Shown: positions 37,060 to 47,621, counted from the stretch's first letter. The stretch is 64,000 nt of DNA from Photobacterium sp. GJ3 (GCF_018199995.1 NZ_CP073578.1:2542001-2606000), one strand, 5' to 3'. The notes: generated from the sequence alone by a model not told the origin. Numbers and translations: made by a program.

Positions 37060-37064
37060 CTGTC

Positions 37065-37445
37065 TTACCCCAGCAGCGGCATTTTAGTGACCGCCAGTTT
37101 GCCGGCCATCGCCAGCCAGCCCAGTGCACCCAAAAAGGCAAAGGTCTTGAAGACTTTGTTCTTCCCAAACTTCAGCGCAAAAAAGCCCAATGCAATATAA
37201 GCCAGTACACAGGTCAGTTTCTCATTCAGCCAGTCCGCACCAGGGCTGAATGGCATGAAGCCGGTATAAACAATGAGTCCGACCCCACTGAGTAGCAGGA
37301 AGGTATCCACGACATGCGGTGTAACCTTCAGGACTTTTTTCTGCATCAGGGGCGAATCAGCCATCATCAGGCCAAAACGAACGACAAACAGCAGCACGCT
37401 CATCGCAATAATCGTTAAATGAAAATGTTTCAGTGCTATGTACAT
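37065..37445 (-). CDS. sirB2: SirB2 family membrane protein
   Basis: A 126-residue protein with four hydrophobic segments and N-terminal MYIALKHFHLTIIAMSVLLF. His9 in the KHFH motif and the segment VLKVTPHVVDTFLLLSGVGL are family features. SirB2 proteins are small integral inner-membrane proteins of unknown function, sometimes likened to heme-binding four-helix proteins. It is located between prmC and sirB1 in the hemA-kdsA operon. Confidence 0.92.
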   Translation of the reverse strand: MYIALKHFHLTIIAMSVLLFVVRFGLMMADSPLMQKKVLKVTPHVVDTFLLLSGVGLIVYTGFMPFSPGADWLNEKLTCVLAYIALGFFALKFGKNKVFKTFAFLGALGWLAMAGKLAVTKMPLLG

Positions 37446-37497
37446 CTGGTTTTTCTCTTTATCGTTTCCATGAATGATATTGACCGGCAGGTCTCCA

Positions 37498-38343
37498 TCA
37501 GTCCGACCAGCAACCTAAGCTTACTCTGTCCTGGCCTGCATAATCCTGAACGGTCATCACGTGCTGATAACCCAGTGTGTCAAATATTTCCCGGACGGCC
37601 GCGCCCTGCTGATAACCATGCTCCAGCAACAGCCAGCCCTCCGGATTTAAAAATCGTCTGCTATGGTCGCAGATCCAGCGAATATCCGCCAATCCGGCCT
37701 CTTCCGCCACCAGCGCACTGCGAGGTTCAAATCGAACATCACCCTGACTGAGATGCGGATCCGTTTCATCGATATATGGCGGGTTACTGACAATGACACT
37801 GAATCGCTCATCGTCAGGCAGCGGACTGAACCAACTGCCGCACAAAATCCGGACATGCTCATAGTGCAGACGCTGACGGTTTTCTTCTGCCAGTGCCGCC
37901 GCTTCCGGACGCAGATCAATGCCGGTAAAGCGACAATCCGGCCGCTCAGAAGCCAAAGCGAGCAAAATCGCCCCGGTCCCGGTGCCCAAATCCAGTACGG
38001 CAGCACCCGCAGGAATTTTCTCCAGTGCGAGTTCAACCAGCCGCTCGGTATCTGGTCTTGGTATCAGCGTATGCGGGGCCACTTTCAGGGGCAGCGACCA
38101 AAACTCGCGTTCCCCGACAATATAAGCCACCGGCTCACCTTGCTGACGGCGTGCCAGCAGCGCCTGAAATGCGGTATTTTCTGCATCCGTCAGCGCTTTT
38201 TCCGGCCAGGTCAGCAGGTAACTGCGCGGTTTGTCCAGAACATGGCAAAGCAAAACAGCCGCATCAATGTGCGGGCTGTCCGAACCGGATTGGGTCAGTT
38301 GGGTTGCAGCCTGTTTCAGGGCTGCTTCAATAGAAGGATTCAT
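37498..38343 (-). CDS. prmC: Release-factor glutamine N5-methyltransferase PrmC (HemK)
   Basis: A 281-residue SAM-dependent methyltransferase that methylates the Gln of the GGQ motif in RF1 and RF2. Motif I is VLDLGTGTGAILLAL, motif IV is SNPPYIDETDPHL (NPPY), and an N-terminal helical RF-binding domain covers about residues 1-80. Its ATG overlaps the prfA stop by one base (38343), so enzyme and substrate RF1 are translationally coupled. Confidence 0.96.
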   Translation of the reverse strand: MNPSIEAALKQAATQLTQSGSDSPHIDAAVLLCHVLDKPRSYLLTWPEKALTDAENTAFQALLARRQQGEPVAYIVGEREFWSLPLKVAPHTLIPRPDTERLVELALEKIPAGAAVLDLGTGTGAILLALASERPDCRFTGIDLRPEAAALAEENRQRLHYEHVRILCGSWFSPLPDDERFSVIVSNPPYIDETDPHLSQGDVRFEPRSALVAEEAGLADIRWICDHSRRFLNPEGWLLLEHGYQQGAAVREIFDTLGYQHVMTVQDYAGQDRVSLGCWSD

Positions 38344-39434
38344 CAGCCCTGATCAGCCATCGCAGCCAGCAAGTCGGCCTGATGTTCCTGCAACACAGGG
38401 TCGATCAGACTGGCCAGCTCACCTTCCATGACTTCATTCAGGCGGTAGATGGTCAGGTTGATACGGTGGTCCGAGACCCGTCCCTGCGGATAGTTGTAAG
38501 TCCGGATCCGGTCTGAACGGTCACCAGAACCCAGCAGGTTGCGTCGGGTGCTGGCTTCTTCCGCCTGACGTTTCTCTTCTTCTGCTTTGATGATACGCGC
38601 TGCCAGCACAGACATCGCTTTTGCTTTGTTCTTATGCTGAGAACGCTCATCCTGACACTCCACCACAATGCCCGTTGGCAAGTGAGTGATCCGGATGGCT
38701 GAATCTGTAGTGTTGACGTGCTGACCACCGGCACCCGAGGCACGGAAGGTGTCGATTTTCAGATCACCGGCATTAATTTCAGGAATTTCGGCTTCCGGAA
38801 TTTCCGGCAGCACAGCCACAGTACAGGCCGAAGTGTGCACACGGCCCTGCGATTCAGTTGCCGGAACACGCTGAACGCGATGACCACCGGATTCAAACTT
38901 CAGCACGCCATAGGCACCTTCGCCGCTGATCTTGGCAATCATTTCTTTATAACCGCCATGCTCCGCCTGACTGGCACTCATCACTTCGACACGCCAGCGA
39001 CGGCTTTCCGCGTATTTGCTGTACATCCGGAACAGATCGCCCGCAAAGATCCCCGCTTCATCACCGCCCGCCCCGGCACGGATCTCAATAAAGCAGTTGC
39101 GCTCATCGTTGGGATCTTTCGGCAACAACAGCACTTGAAGCTCATCTTCCAGACGCTCAATCTCACTTTTGGCCTGTTTGAGTTCTTCCTGTGCCATCTC
39201 ACGCAGCTCAGGATCATCCTCATCGGCCATTTCTTCTGCGGTGATCAGATCAGACTGAACCTGCTGGTAAGCCCGGAAACACTGGCTGACTTCTTCCAGC
39301 TGTGAATATTCACGGGACAGCGCACGGAATTTATCCTGGTTCGCAATAATGGTGGCATCACCCAGCAGGTGCTGCACTTCCTCGTGGCGTTCAACCAGAG
39401 ATTCTAATTTCGCTAAAATGGACGGTTTCATCAT
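38343..39434 (-). CDS. prfA: Peptide chain release factor 1
   Basis: A 363-residue class-I release factor for UAA and UAG. The codon-recognition tripeptide is in [14 protein letters not shown] (PAT), and the catalytic GGQ is in [17 protein letters not shown]. Length matches the family (about 360). A second ATG follows one codon later, so the start is 39434 or 39431. It sits between hemA and prmC. Confidence 0.97.
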   Translation of the reverse strand: MMKPSILAKLESLVERHEEVQHLLGDATIIANQDKFRALSREYSQLEEVSQCFRAYQQVQSDLITAEEMADEDDPELREMAQEELKQAKSEIERLEDELQVLLLPKDPNDERNCFIEIRAGAGGDEAGIFAGDLFRMYSKYAESRRWRVEVMSASQAEHGGYKEMIAKISGEGAYGVLKFESGGHRVQRVPATESQGRVHTSACTVAVLPEIPEAEIPEINAGDLKIDTFRASGAGGQHVNTTDSAIRITHLPTGIVVECQDERSQHKNKAKAMSVLAARIIKAEEEKRQAEEASTRRNLLGSGDRSDRIRTYNYPQGRVSDHRINLTIYRLNEVMEGELASLIDPVLQEHQADLLAAMADQG

Positions 39435-39532
39435 GTTGACAACATCAGACCTAAATCACGGCCTGCGGCTGATCATCCAGCGGCAGGCCAATTTATCAAT
39501 CAAATTCGGTTTACCGGCGTCAATCCGCCCGG

Positions 39533-40795
39533 TTAATCTTTCAGGACATCCAGCCCCAGGGTTTCGCGAATCACAGCCAGCTTTTCAGGCTCACCATCAT
39601 GGGCGGCCTGCTGCATTGCTTTGGTTGGCGCATGAATCAGCTTATTGGTCAGCCGGTTACTGAGCTCAGCCAGAACCTTCTCAGGCGAAGTACCATTGGC
39701 CAGTGCCTGTAAGCTCCGGCTTAAGAGTTCGTTTTTCACATCATCCGCATAACAACGGTACTGACGGATGCTATCAACCGCTTCCAGTGAACGAAGCCAG
39801 CGCATAAAGGCTGCACTCTCTTCACTGACAATGGCCTCAGCCTGAATCGCCGCAACTTTCCGCTGTTCACGATTTCGTTCAACAATCGTTTGCAAATCAT
39901 CCACCGTATACAGATAGGCGTCATCCAGTTCGCCAACCTCAGGTTCAATGTCTCTTGGCACTGCAATATCAACCAGCAGCATGGGCTGATGGCGACGCAT
40001 TTTCAGTGCTTTTTCGACCATGCCTTTGCCAACAATAGGTAAAGGACTTGCCGTGGCACTAATCACAATATCTGCCCGATGGATATGCTCCGGGATTTCA
40101 GGCAGCGTCAGCACTTCGGCCCCAAACTCTTCGGCCAGTGCCTGTGCCCGCGACTGAGTACGGTTGGCAATCATCAGACTGCGACAACCATGCTCCACCA
40201 TATGGCGTGCAACCAGTTCCGTGGTCTCACCTGCGCCAATGAGCAGCACGCGGGCTTCACTCATCGACTCAAAAATCTGTCGGGCTAACGTGCAGGCTGC
40301 AAAAGCAACCGACACCGCATTGCCACCAATTTCGGTTTCCGTCCGGACCCGCTTCGCCACGGAAAAGGCTTTCTGGAATAGTTTCTCCAGCATCCCGTCC
40401 ATGGTGTCATAATCACGGGATTCAGAATAAGACTGCTTCACCTGCCCCAGAATCTGCGGCTCGCCTAGCACCAGAGAATCAAGCCCGCAAGCCACTCGCA
40501 TCAAATGCCGGACTGCTGCCTGCTCTTCATGGTAATAAAGACTCGGCATCAGTTCTTCAGCAGAGATCTGATGAAAACGGCTGAGCCAGTCGATCATGAT
40601 CCCCGGACCACGATGAGACACATCGCAGTAAATCTCCGTTCGGTTGCAGGTCGAAACGATCACACCGCCGTGAACCTCCGGGTGCTGAGCCAGCGTTTGC
40701 AGCGCTTCGGTCATTTTTTCCGGCGAAAAGGCAACACGTTCACGCAGGTCTACAGACGCTGTTTTGTGATTGATTCCTAATGCAAGCAAGGTCAT
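39533..40795 (-). CDS. hemA: Glutamyl-tRNA reductase
   Basis: A 420-residue NADPH-dependent enzyme making glutamate-1-semialdehyde, the first committed step of heme synthesis. The catalytic Cys50 is in [12 protein letters not shown], the substrate domain has [20 protein letters not shown], and the NADPH site is [19 protein letters not shown]-terminal dimerisation helix region follows. It is the first gene of the minus-strand operon and divergent from lolB. Confidence 0.97.
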   Translation of the reverse strand: MTLLALGINHKTASVDLRERVAFSPEKMTEALQTLAQHPEVHGGVIVSTCNRTEIYCDVSHRGPGIMIDWLSRFHQISAEELMPSLYYHEEQAAVRHLMRVACGLDSLVLGEPQILGQVKQSYSESRDYDTMDGMLEKLFQKAFSVAKRVRTETEIGGNAVSVAFAACTLARQIFESMSEARVLLIGAGETTELVARHMVEHGCRSLMIANRTQSRAQALAEEFGAEVLTLPEIPEHIHRADIVISATASPLPIVGKGMVEKALKMRRHQPMLLVDIAVPRDIEPEVGELDDAYLYTVDDLQTIVERNREQRKVAAIQAEAIVSEESAAFMRWLRSLEAVDSIRQYRCYADDVKNELLSRSLQALANGTSPEKVLAELSNRLTNKLIHAPTKAMQQAAHDGEPEKLAVIRETLGLDVLKD

Positions 40796-41077
40796 GGAGA
40801 TGGTGTTACCTACTTCTCGATGCGAAAGATCCAGCGGGGCATTTTACTTGATGACCCTGCGTAATAAAAGGATATGCGTTGATTCTGTCTGACTGAACAC
40901 GTTTTCAGTGCATTCGCCAAGGATACAAAACCTGACTTTACAGACAATTTTCTAGAATGTCATGGTTGAACAAAGTGGAAAGATTCTGAAAAGAAAGTCA
41001 TGTTATGATAACCACTTGATGCAATGATTAATCAAGAAAAATGAAATTCAGCATCGGCTGATCTTTCGGGGAAATGT
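40796..41077. promoter_or_regulatory. Divergent hemA/lolB promoter region
   Basis: 280 bases between the hemA and lolB starts with no ORF. It is AT-richer than its flanks and must hold both promoters. A GGGGAAATGT ribosome site precedes lolB. Specific promoter hexamers are not called. Confidence 0.45.
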
Positions 41078-41764
41078 ATGCAATTGATGCAAAAAGTAAC
41101 CGCACCTCTTTTTGCCCTCGCCGCTGGTTTTGTGGCAGGAAAACACCAATACACAAAAAGTGCAAGGGCGGGGAAAACACTCACCATCGGCAGTTTTCTG
41201 CTGATCTTATCGGGTTGCACCACCACCTCCCAATCCGGTCAGCCCGTCACGAGCTGGGACAGCCATCAACAAGCGCTTCAGACAATTTCTGGCTATCAGG
41301 CCACTGGCAAGCTGGGCTATATCAGTCCGGAACAACGGTTCACCGCCAATCTGAACTGGAAAAATGAGACCGGCGCGGATCACCTCCGGCTGACCAACTT
41401 TTTAGGAACCACTTTACTCAAACTGGATACGCAGCCGGGCCGGGCGGTCTTGATTGATAACGACGGCAAACGCTATCAGGGACCCGACGCCGCTGCACTG
41501 GTGCTGAAACTGACCGGCATTTCACTGCCCGTGAATCAAATGCGCGACTGGCTGATCGGCCTGCCGAGCGGTGCTGACACTTATCAGCTCAATGCGGAAA
41601 ATCGTGTGGCTTATCTGGCCAAACAGGTCGGCAGTCAGCTCTGGCAACTGGATTACAACGTCTATGATGAATCCGCAACACCAGCCCTGCCGAGTCGTCT
41701 GGTCTTATCACAAGGCGACATTCGCATCACGCTGCTGATCAACCGCTGGCAAGTTCAACCTTAA
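41078..41764 (+). CDS. lolB: Outer-membrane lipoprotein receptor LolB
   Basis: A 228-residue lipoprotein that accepts lipoproteins from LolA and inserts them in the outer membrane. The lipobox is LILSGCTT with lipidated Cys at about residue 47, followed by the LolB barrel ([58 protein letters not shown]). The region before the lipobox is about 46 residues, roughly twice the usual LolB signal, and contains an extra hydrophobic stretch ([12 protein letters not shown]). No in-frame ATG, GTG or TTG lies closer to the lipobox. ispE follows after 5 bases. Confidence 0.94.
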   Translation: MQLMQKVTAPLFALAAGFVAGKHQYTKSARAGKTLTIGSFLLILSGCTTTSQSGQPVTSWDSHQQALQTISGYQATGKLGYISPEQRFTANLNWKNETGADHLRLTNFLGTTLLKLDTQPGRAVLIDNDGKRYQGPDAAALVLKLTGISLPVNQMRDWLIGLPSGADTYQLNAENRVAYLAKQVGSQLWQLDYNVYDESATPALPSRLVLSQGDIRITLLINRWQVQP

Positions 41765-41769
41765 CCTTC

Positions 41770-42645
41770 ATGGCATCCATCATGCATCTGACAACAACAA
41801 CCTGGCCCTCACCCGCGAAACTGAACCTGTTCCTTTATATCACCGGGCGCAGGCCCAATGGCTATCATGAACTGCAAACCCTGTTTCAGTTTCTGGATTA
41901 TGGCGACACGCTCACCATTACCCCCAGGGAAGATAACGTCATTACTTTGACGCCTGCAGTAGACGGGGTCAAACTTGAAGATAACCTGATTTACCGGGCA
42001 GCAGATGCGTTACGAAAGCAAGCCGGAATCACCGCTGGTGCCGATATTCAGCTCCATAAAGTACTGCCGATGGGCGGTGGCTTAGGCGGCGGTTCCTCCA
42101 ATGCGGCCACCACGCTGGTTGCGCTGAACGCCTTGTGGCAAACCCGGTTTACCGCCGATGAACTGGCAGGGCTCGGGCTGGCGCTGGGCGCTGATGTGCC
42201 TGTGTTTGTCCGCGGTTTCAGCGCCTTTGCAGAAGGTGTCGGAGAATTATTGCAGCCTGCGGAACCGGAAGAAAAATGGTATCTGGTGGTGAAGCCACAG
42301 GTCAGTATCGCAACCGTAGATGTGTTCACTGCACCTGATTTAACGCGAAATACCCCGAAACGGCCGTTATCCGTGCTGTTGGACAGCCAATACGAAAACG
42401 ATTGCGAAAAAATCGTGAGAAGAATTTACCCTGAGGTTGATATGGCGCTTTCGTGGCTGTTAGAATACGCGCCGTCTAGATTGACCGGCACTGGCGCTTG
42501 TGTTTTTGCTGAATTTAGCACTCAGCAAGCGGCTACTGCAACTCTGAACAAACTACCCGACTGGCTCCAAGGCTTTGTCGCCAAAGGGATGAATCAATCG
42601 CCATTGGTCCATGCCCTGAACGAACATGCTGCGGAAAGTCAGTAA
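41770..42645 (+). CDS. ispE: 4-diphosphocytidyl-2-C-methyl-D-erythritol kinase
   Basis: A 291-residue GHMP kinase of the non-mevalonate isoprenoid pathway. Motif 1 is [20 protein letters not shown], the ATP loop is [18 protein letters not shown], and motif 3 is [13 protein letters not shown]. The start could be Met1 (41770) or Met5 (41782). The gene is tightly spaced after lolB and 31 bases before prs, the conserved order. Confidence 0.96.
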   Translation: MASIMHLTTTTWPSPAKLNLFLYITGRRPNGYHELQTLFQFLDYGDTLTITPREDNVITLTPAVDGVKLEDNLIYRAADALRKQAGITAGADIQLHKVLPMGGGLGGGSSNAATTLVALNALWQTRFTADELAGLGLALGADVPVFVRGFSAFAEGVGELLQPAEPEEKWYLVVKPQVSIATVDVFTAPDLTRNTPKRPLSVLLDSQYENDCEKIVRRIYPEVDMALSWLLEYAPSRLTGTGACVFAEFSTQQAATATLNKLPDWLQGFVAKGMNQSPLVHALNEHAAESQ

Positions 42646-42676
42646 ATACAACTTGGACGCAACTGAGGTTTACCCC

Positions 42677-43624
42677 GTGCCTGATATGAAGCTGTTTGCT
42701 GGTAACGCTACACCAGAGCTAGCCCAACGCATCGCTGACCGTCTTTACATTTCACTTGGAGACGCGACAGTGAACCGTTTCTCCGATGGTGAAGTCTGTG
42801 TTCAGATTAATGAAAACGTTCGCGGCAGCGACGTCTTTATCATTCAATCGACCTGTGCCCCGACCAACGATAACCTGATGGAACTGGTTGTAATGATCGA
42901 CGCCCTACGTCGAGCTTCCGCCGGCCGTATCACAGCAGTTATCCCTTACTTTGGTTACGCCCGCCAAGACCGCCGCGTTCGTTCTGCACGTGTTCCTATC
43001 ACGGCTAAAGTTGTTGCTGACTTCCTGTCTAACGTGGGTGTTGACCGCGTCCTGACTGTTGATCTGCACGCAGAGCAGATTCAGGGCTTCTTCGATGTCC
43101 CTGTTGACAACATCTTCGGTTCTCCGGTTCTGCTGGAAGACATGCTGGCCAAAGACCTGCAAGATCCAGTCGTGGTTTCTCCGGACATCGGCGGCGTTGT
43201 GCGTGCCCGTGCAACGGCCAAACTGATGGACGACACGGACATTGCAATCATCGACAAGCGTCGCCCACGCGCCAACGTCTCTCAGGTGATGCACCTGATC
43301 GGTGACGTTGAAGGTCGCGACTGTATCATCGTTGATGACATGATCGATACCGGCGGCACGCTGTGTAAAGCTGCTGAAGCGCTGAAAGAGCGCGGTGCCA
43401 AGCGTGTATTTGCTTACGCGACTCACCCGGTTTTCTCTGGCAACGCACCGGAAAACATCAAGAACTCTGTGATCGACGAAGTGATCGTCACAGACTCGAT
43501 TACGCTGTCTCAGGCAATGCTGGACACAGGCAAAGTGTCTGTATTGACCCTGTCCGGTATGCTGGCTGAAGCCATTCGCCGTATCAGCAACGAAGAGTCT
43601 ATCTCTGCGATGTTCGAGCACTAA
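42677..43624 (+). CDS. prs: Ribose-phosphate pyrophosphokinase
   Basis: A 315-residue enzyme making PRPP from ribose-5-phosphate and ATP. Landmarks are the N terminus [16 protein letters not shown], the flexible loop [17 protein letters not shown], and the PRPP-binding site [15 protein letters not shown] chose the GTG at 42677: it gives exactly the E. coli length of 315, E. coli prs also starts with GTG, and GAGG lies 8 bases upstream. An ATG at 42626 would add 17 unconserved residues overlapping ispE. Confidence 0.96.
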   Translation: MPDMKLFAGNATPELAQRIADRLYISLGDATVNRFSDGEVCVQINENVRGSDVFIIQSTCAPTNDNLMELVVMIDALRRASAGRITAVIPYFGYARQDRRVRSARVPITAKVVADFLSNVGVDRVLTVDLHAEQIQGFFDVPVDNIFGSPVLLEDMLAKDLQDPVVVSPDIGGVVRARATAKLMDDTDIAIIDKRRPRANVSQVMHLIGDVEGRDCIIVDDMIDTGGTLCKAAEALKERGAKRVFAYATHPVFSGNAPENIKNSVIDEVIVTDSITLSQAMLDTGKVSVLTLSGMLAEAIRRISNEESISAMFEH

Positions 43625-43651
43625 TCGCTCAACCTCTGAGAAAGTTCTGTT

Positions 43652-43690
43652 ACACGCCCCGCCCAGTGCGGGGCGTGTTTGTTTTTATTT
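43652..43690 (+). terminator. Terminator of prs
   Basis: An 11-bp perfect stem (ACACGCCCCGC at 43652-43662, GCGGGGCGTGT at 43668-43678) with a 5-base loop, followed by TTGTTTTTATTT. Confidence 0.92.
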
Positions 43691-43750
43691 ATGCCCGCAG
43701 CAGTGGTAACATAGCGCGCGTTTTGATCCCGATGACATAGAGAGACCAGC

Positions 43751-44341
43751 GTGAGTCAAAAAATCCGTTTACTGGTTGGCCTGGCAAACCCAGGTCCGGA
43801 ATATGCCAAAACCCGCCACAATGCCGGTGCCTGGGTTGTGGAAGAACTGGCAAGGATCCACAACATCACCTTGAAAAACGATCCGAAATATTTCGGTCTG
43901 ACCGGCCGGATCCAATTAAATGGCGATGATCTGCGCCTGCTGGTTCCAACAACATTTATGAATCTGTCCGGGAAATCTGTGTCGGCGCTGGCCAACTTTT
44001 TCCAGATTTCACCCGAAGAGATTCTGGTTGCTCATGACGAGCTGGATCTTCCGCCGGGGATTGCGAAATTCAAACTGGGCGGTGGTCACGGGGGCCATAA
44101 TGGTTTGCGCGATATCATCAGCAAACTGGGCAATAACAAAAACTTTTATCGTCTTCGGGTGGGCATTGGCCATCCGGGAGACAAAAACAAAGTCACAGGT
44201 TTTGTTTTAGGCAAAGCCCCGGTGGGCGAACAGTCAATGATTGACGCTGCCGTTGACGAATCTGTGCGCTGCCTTGATCTCTGGCTGAAAGATGGCCTGA
44301 CCAAAGCACAAAACCGGCTTCATTCGTTCAAAGCCGAGTAA
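43751..44341 (+). CDS. pth: Peptidyl-tRNA hydrolase
   Basis: A 196-residue enzyme releasing tRNA from dropped-off peptidyl-tRNA. Key features are [18 protein letters not shown] with the catalytic His of [28 protein letters not shown] and [12 protein letters not shown]. The GTG at 43751 opens the conserved [14 protein letters not shown]. ychF follows 71 bases downstream. Confidence 0.96.
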   Translation: MSQKIRLLVGLANPGPEYAKTRHNAGAWVVEELARIHNITLKNDPKYFGLTGRIQLNGDDLRLLVPTTFMNLSGKSVSALANFFQISPEEILVAHDELDLPPGIAKFKLGGGHGGHNGLRDIISKLGNNKNFYRLRVGIGHPGDKNKVTGFVLGKAPVGEQSMIDAAVDESVRCLDLWLKDGLTKAQNRLHSFKAE

Positions 44342-44412
44342 GATTAATCTGACTTTTTCACCATTCCGCAGCCATGCGGGATGCCGGAAGCATCACTATA
44401 GGGTTTCAAGCC

Positions 44413-45504
44413 ATGGGTTTTAAATGTGGTATCGTGGGCCTGCCAAACGTAGGTAAATCCACACTGTTCAACGCGTTGACAAAAGCGGGCATCGAAGCTG
44501 CCAACTTCCCGTTCTGTACAATCGAACCAAATACAGGCGTGGTGCCTGTGCCGGATCTGCGTCTGGATAAATTGGCTGCGATTGTGAATCCGGAGCGGAT
44601 TCTGCCAACCACAATGGAGTTCGTTGACATCGCTGGTCTGGTTGCCGGTGCGTCCAAGGGTGAAGGTCTGGGGAATAAGTTCCTGGCCAACATCCGTGAA
44701 ACTGATGCGATCGGCCATGTTGTTCGTTGTTTTGAAAACGACAACATCGTGCACGTTGCCGGCAAGATCAATCCACTTGAAGATATCGAAGTCATCAACC
44801 TGGAACTGGCACTGTCGGATCTGGATACCTGTGAGCGTGCGATTCAGCGTTTAGCGAAACGTGCGAAAGGTGGTGATAAAGACGCAAAATTTGAAATCAC
44901 GGTGCTGGAAAAAATGCTGCCAACCCTGACTGAAGGCGGCATGGCCCGTTCAGTTGAGCTGGCAAAAGAAGAAAAAGCAGCGATTGATTACCTGAACTTC
45001 CTGACGCTAAAGCCAACCATGTACATTGCCAATGTCAGTGAAGATGGTTTCGAAAACAACCCATATCTGGACACTGTCATTGAGCATGCCAGTAAAGAAA
45101 ACGCGGTTGTTGTTGCTGTTTGTGCTGCCATCGAGTCTGAAATTGCAGAACTGGATGATGCGGATCGTGAAGAGTTTCTGGCTGATCTCGGCATTGAAGA
45201 ACCGGGCCTGAACCGGGTGATCCGCTCGGGTTACGAGTTGCTGAACCTGCACACTTACTTCACCGCTGGTGTCAAAGAAGTTCGCGCATGGACCATTCCT
45301 GTCGGCGCAACTGCACCTCAGGCTGCCGGCAAGATCCACACCGATTTTGAAAAAGGCTTCATCCGCGCAGAAGTGATCGGCTACGATCACTACATCGAAT
45401 TCAATGGTGAAAACGGTGCAAAAGATGCGGGTAAATGGCGTCTGGAAGGGAAAGATTACATCGTGAAAGACGGCGATGTGGTTCATTTCCGTTTCAACGT
45501 TTGA
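44413..45504 (+). CDS. ychF: Redox-regulated ribosome-binding ATPase YchF (OLA1 type)
   Basis: A 363-residue Obg-family P-loop protein that prefers ATP. G1 is [18 protein letters not shown], the switch region is [20 protein letters not shown], a coiled coil occupies about 130-200, and a C-terminal TGS domain ends [12 protein letters not shown] chose ATG 44413 (MGFKCGIVG), giving the exact E. coli length; the frame runs back to 44374 without support. It precedes the large tRNA array. Confidence 0.97.
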   Translation: MGFKCGIVGLPNVGKSTLFNALTKAGIEAANFPFCTIEPNTGVVPVPDLRLDKLAAIVNPERILPTTMEFVDIAGLVAGASKGEGLGNKFLANIRETDAIGHVVRCFENDNIVHVAGKINPLEDIEVINLELALSDLDTCERAIQRLAKRAKGGDKDAKFEITVLEKMLPTLTEGGMARSVELAKEEKAAIDYLNFLTLKPTMYIANVSEDGFENNPYLDTVIEHASKENAVVVAVCAAIESEIAELDDADREEFLADLGIEEPGLNRVIRSGYELLNLHTYFTAGVKEVRAWTIPVGATAPQAAGKIHTDFEKGFIRAEVIGYDHYIEFNGENGAKDAGKWRLEGKDYIVKDGDVVHFRFNV

Positions 45505-45529
45505 TTCTGCTTCAAAAACGAACCGATTC

Positions 45530-45556
45530 AGGGCCAGCATTGCTGGCCCTTTTTCG
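45530..45556 (+). terminator. Terminator of ychF
   Basis: A GGGCCAG / CTGGCCC stem (45531-45537, 45543-45549), extendable by two more pairs, followed by TTTTT. Confidence 0.9.
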
Positions 45557-45677
45557 ATTCCGCACGTCGGATTGATGCTTTTTTACCCGCCAAATCACTC
45601 ACCTAGCATGGCAATCGGCCATTTCGTCCAAATAAGCACCGAACAGGCAGATTTTGTAGGGATTCTTAAAAAAACTA

Positions 45678-45706
45678 TTGACGCTCAAAGCTGGGGTAAG
45701 CATAAT
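45678..45706 (+). promoter_or_regulatory. Strong promoter of the 20-gene tRNA array
   Basis: TTGACG (-35, 45678-45683), a 17-base spacer and CATAAT (-10, 45701-45706), then a GC-rich discriminator GCGCCCCG, a stable-RNA, stringent-response-type promoter. An A-rich tract (TTAAAAAAACTA) just upstream of the -35 could act as an UP element. The first tRNA begins 66 bases after the -10. Confidence 0.85.
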
Positions 45707-45772
45707 GCGCCCCGTTCCCGAGACAGTGCCAGTTCAATGGCAACAGCGAAATGCTGGCTGAATCGGCATGAT

Positions 45773-45849
45773 GGCTACGTAGCTCAGTTGGTTAGAGCAC
45801 ATCACTCATAATGATGGGGTCACAGGTTCGAATCCCGTCGTAGCCACCA
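45773..45849 (+). tRNA. tRNA-Met (CAT), elongator, array gene 1
   Basis: 77 bases with encoded CCA. The acceptor GGCTACG pairs with CGTAGCC, the anticodon loop of CTCATAATG gives CAT, and the T loop is GGTTCGAATCC. The first acceptor pair is G-C, as in elongator Met and unlike initiator tRNA. Confidence 0.97.
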
Positions 45850-45883
45850 TTCTCACTCAGTGAGAAACAAGATGTCATTCCAT

Positions 45884-45970
45884 GCGGTGGTGGCGGAATT
45901 GGTAGACGCGCTAGCTTCAGGTGCTAGTGTCCGCAAGGACGTGAGAGTTCAAGTCTCTCCCTCCGCACCA
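45884..45970 (+). tRNA. tRNA-Leu (CAG), array gene 2
   Basis: 87 bases with a long variable arm and CCA; anticodon CAG in CTTCAGGTG. The 34-base spacer before it is identical to that before gene 9 and contains a TTCTCACT/AGTGAGAA stem. Confidence 0.97.
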
Positions 45971-45998
45971 ATGACATCAGCCTGAAAGGCAACAATTT

Positions 45999-46083
45999 GC
46001 GGAAGTGGCGGAATTGGTAGACGCACCAGATTTAGGTTCTGGCGCCGCAAGGTGTGAGAGTTCAAGTCTCTCCTTCCGCACCA
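45999..46083 (+). tRNA. tRNA-Leu (TAG), array gene 3
   Basis: 85 bases, class II with CCA; anticodon TAG in TTTAGGT flanked by CCAGA/TCTGG. Confidence 0.97.
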
Positions 46084-46086
46084 TGT

Positions 46087-46161
46087 AGGGCTATCGCCAA
46101 GCGGTAAGGCAGCGGCTTTTGATGCCGCCATTCCCTGGTTCGAATCCAGGTAGCCCTGCCA
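46087..46161 (+). tRNA. tRNA-Gln (TTG), array gene 4
   Basis: 75 bases with CCA; acceptor AGGGCTA pairs with TAGCCCT; anticodon TTG in CTTTTGATG. Only 3 bases separate it from the previous tRNA. Confidence 0.97.
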
Positions 46162-46206
46162 TATTCAAAACGTGGGTCTGTTGACCGGCGTTGGTACAAA
46201 ATTGAT

Positions 46207-46283
46207 GGCTACGTAGCTCAGTTGGTTAGAGCACATCACTCATAATGATGGGGTCACAGGTTCGAATCCCGTCGTAGCCACCA
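46207..46283 (+). tRNA. tRNA-Met (CAT), array gene 5
   Basis: 77 bases, identical to array gene 1; begins the second module. Confidence 0.97.
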
Positions 46284-46321
46284 TAAATTTGCTGAAAAGC
46301 AAATCGTTCACCCAGCGTATT

Positions 46322-46408
46322 GCGGTGGTGGCGGAATTGGTAGACGCGCTAGCTTCAGGTGCTAGTGTCCGCAAGGACGTGAGAGTTCAAGTCTCTCCCT
46401 CCGCACCA
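46322..46408 (+). tRNA. tRNA-Leu (CAG), array gene 6
   Basis: 87 bases, identical to gene 2, anticodon CAG, with CCA. Confidence 0.97.
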
Positions 46409-46484
46409 ATCTCTGAGGTGGACAGAAAGAAATGGTTCTTAATCATTTCTTTCTTGAATTGCACAATTGTTTGTGACATTCTGC

Positions 46485-46559
46485 AGGGCTATCGCCAAGC
46501 GGTAAGGCAGCGGCTTTTGATGCCGCCATCCCCTGGTTCGAATCCAGGTAGCCCTGCCA
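46485..46559 (+). tRNA. tRNA-Gln (TTG), array gene 7
   Basis: 75 bases, anticodon TTG. It differs from gene 4 by one base (CATCCCCTGG instead of CATTCCCTGG) just after the anticodon stem. Confidence 0.97.
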
Positions 46560-46598
46560 CATTTACAACGAAGGCAACGCCGGCGTTGAACACAAAGT

Positions 46599-46675
46599 GG
46601 CTACGTAGCTCAGTTGGTTAGAGCACATCACTCATAATGATGGGGTCACAGGTTCGAATCCCGTCGTAGCCACCA
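46599..46675 (+). tRNA. tRNA-Met (CAT), array gene 8
   Basis: 77 bases, identical to gene 1; starts module 3, whose spacers copy those of module 1. Confidence 0.97.
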
Positions 46676-46709
46676 TTCTCACTCAGTGAGAAACAAGATG
46701 TCATTCCAT

Positions 46710-46796
46710 GCGGTGGTGGCGGAATTGGTAGACGCGCTAGCTTCAGGTGCTAGTGTCCGCAAGGACGTGAGAGTTCAAGTCTCTCCCTCCGCACCA
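46710..46796 (+). tRNA. tRNA-Leu (CAG), array gene 9
   Basis: 87 bases, identical to gene 2, with CCA. Confidence 0.97.
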
Positions 46797-46825
46797 ATGA
46801 CATCAGCCTGAAAGGCAAACAATTT

Positions 46826-46910
46826 GCGGAAGTGGCGGAATTGGTAGACGCACCAGATTTAGGTTCTGGCGCCGCAAGGTGTGAGAGTTCAAGTCTCTCC
46901 TTCCGCACCA
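46826..46910 (+). tRNA. tRNA-Leu (TAG), array gene 10
   Basis: 85 bases, identical to gene 3. The spacer before it matches that before gene 3 apart from one extra A. Confidence 0.97.
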
Positions 46911-46913
46911 TTT

Positions 46914-46988
46914 AGGGCTATCGCCAAGCGGTAAGGCAGCGGCTTTTGATGCCGCCATTCCCTGGTTCGAATCCAGGTAGCCCTGCCA
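46914..46988 (+). tRNA. tRNA-Gln (TTG), array gene 11
   Basis: 75 bases, identical to gene 4, 3 bases after the preceding tRNA-Leu. Confidence 0.97.
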
Positions 46989-47078
46989 TATTTTCAGATA
47001 CCGAGTCTTACCAGCTCGATGTCTTTCCCGGTGAAACGGGATCAGGTGAGAAATCACCCAAACGAGAAGTTATTCACT

Positions 47079-47165
47079 GCGGTGGTGGCGGAATTGGTAG
47101 ACGCGCTAGCTTCAGGTGCTAGTGTCCGCAAGGACGTGAGAGTTCAAGTCTCTCCCTCCGCACCA
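47079..47165 (+). tRNA. tRNA-Leu (CAG), array gene 12
   Basis: 87 bases, identical to gene 2. Its module lacks a tRNA-Met. Confidence 0.97.
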
Positions 47166-47200
47166 ATAACTTTTCTGATGTCAGTGACATCCTACAATTT

Positions 47201-47285
47201 GCGGAAGTGGCGGAATTGGTAGACGCACCAGATTTAGGTTCTGGCGCCGCAAGGTGTGAGAGTTCAAGTCTCTCCTTCCGCACCA
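47201..47285 (+). tRNA. tRNA-Leu (TAG), array gene 13
   Basis: 85 bases, identical to gene 3; the third and last TAG copy. Confidence 0.97.
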
Positions 47286-47288
47286 TTT

Positions 47289-47363
47289 AGGGCTATCGCC
47301 AAGCGGTAAGGCAGCGGCTTTTGATGCCGCCATTCCCTGGTTCGAATCCAGGTAGCCCTGCCA
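47289..47363 (+). tRNA. tRNA-Gln (TTG), array gene 14
   Basis: 75 bases, identical to gene 4. Confidence 0.97.
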
Positions 47364-47432
47364 TATTTTGAAGGTACCGAGCGTTACCAACTCGATATCT
47401 TTCCTGCTTCGGCAGGAGAATGAATACCACGT

Positions 47433-47519
47433 GCGGTGGTGGCGGAATTGGTAGACGCGCTAGCTTCAGGTGCTAGTGTCCGCAAGGACGTGAGAGTTCA
47501 AGTCTCTCCCTCCGCACCA
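47433..47519 (+). tRNA. tRNA-Leu (CAG), array gene 15
   Basis: 87 bases, identical to gene 2. It is preceded by a CCTGC/GCAGG stem in the spacer. Confidence 0.97.
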
Positions 47520-47546
47520 ACTTTCGATCTGTTACAGATCACCTGC

Positions 47547-47621
47547 AGGGCTATCGCCAAGCGGTAAGGCAGCGGCTTTTGATGCCGCCATCCCCTGGTT
47601 CGAATCCAGGTAGCCCTGCCA
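47547..47621 (+). tRNA. tRNA-Gln (TTG), array gene 16
   Basis: 75 bases; carries the same C variant as gene 7. Confidence 0.97.
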
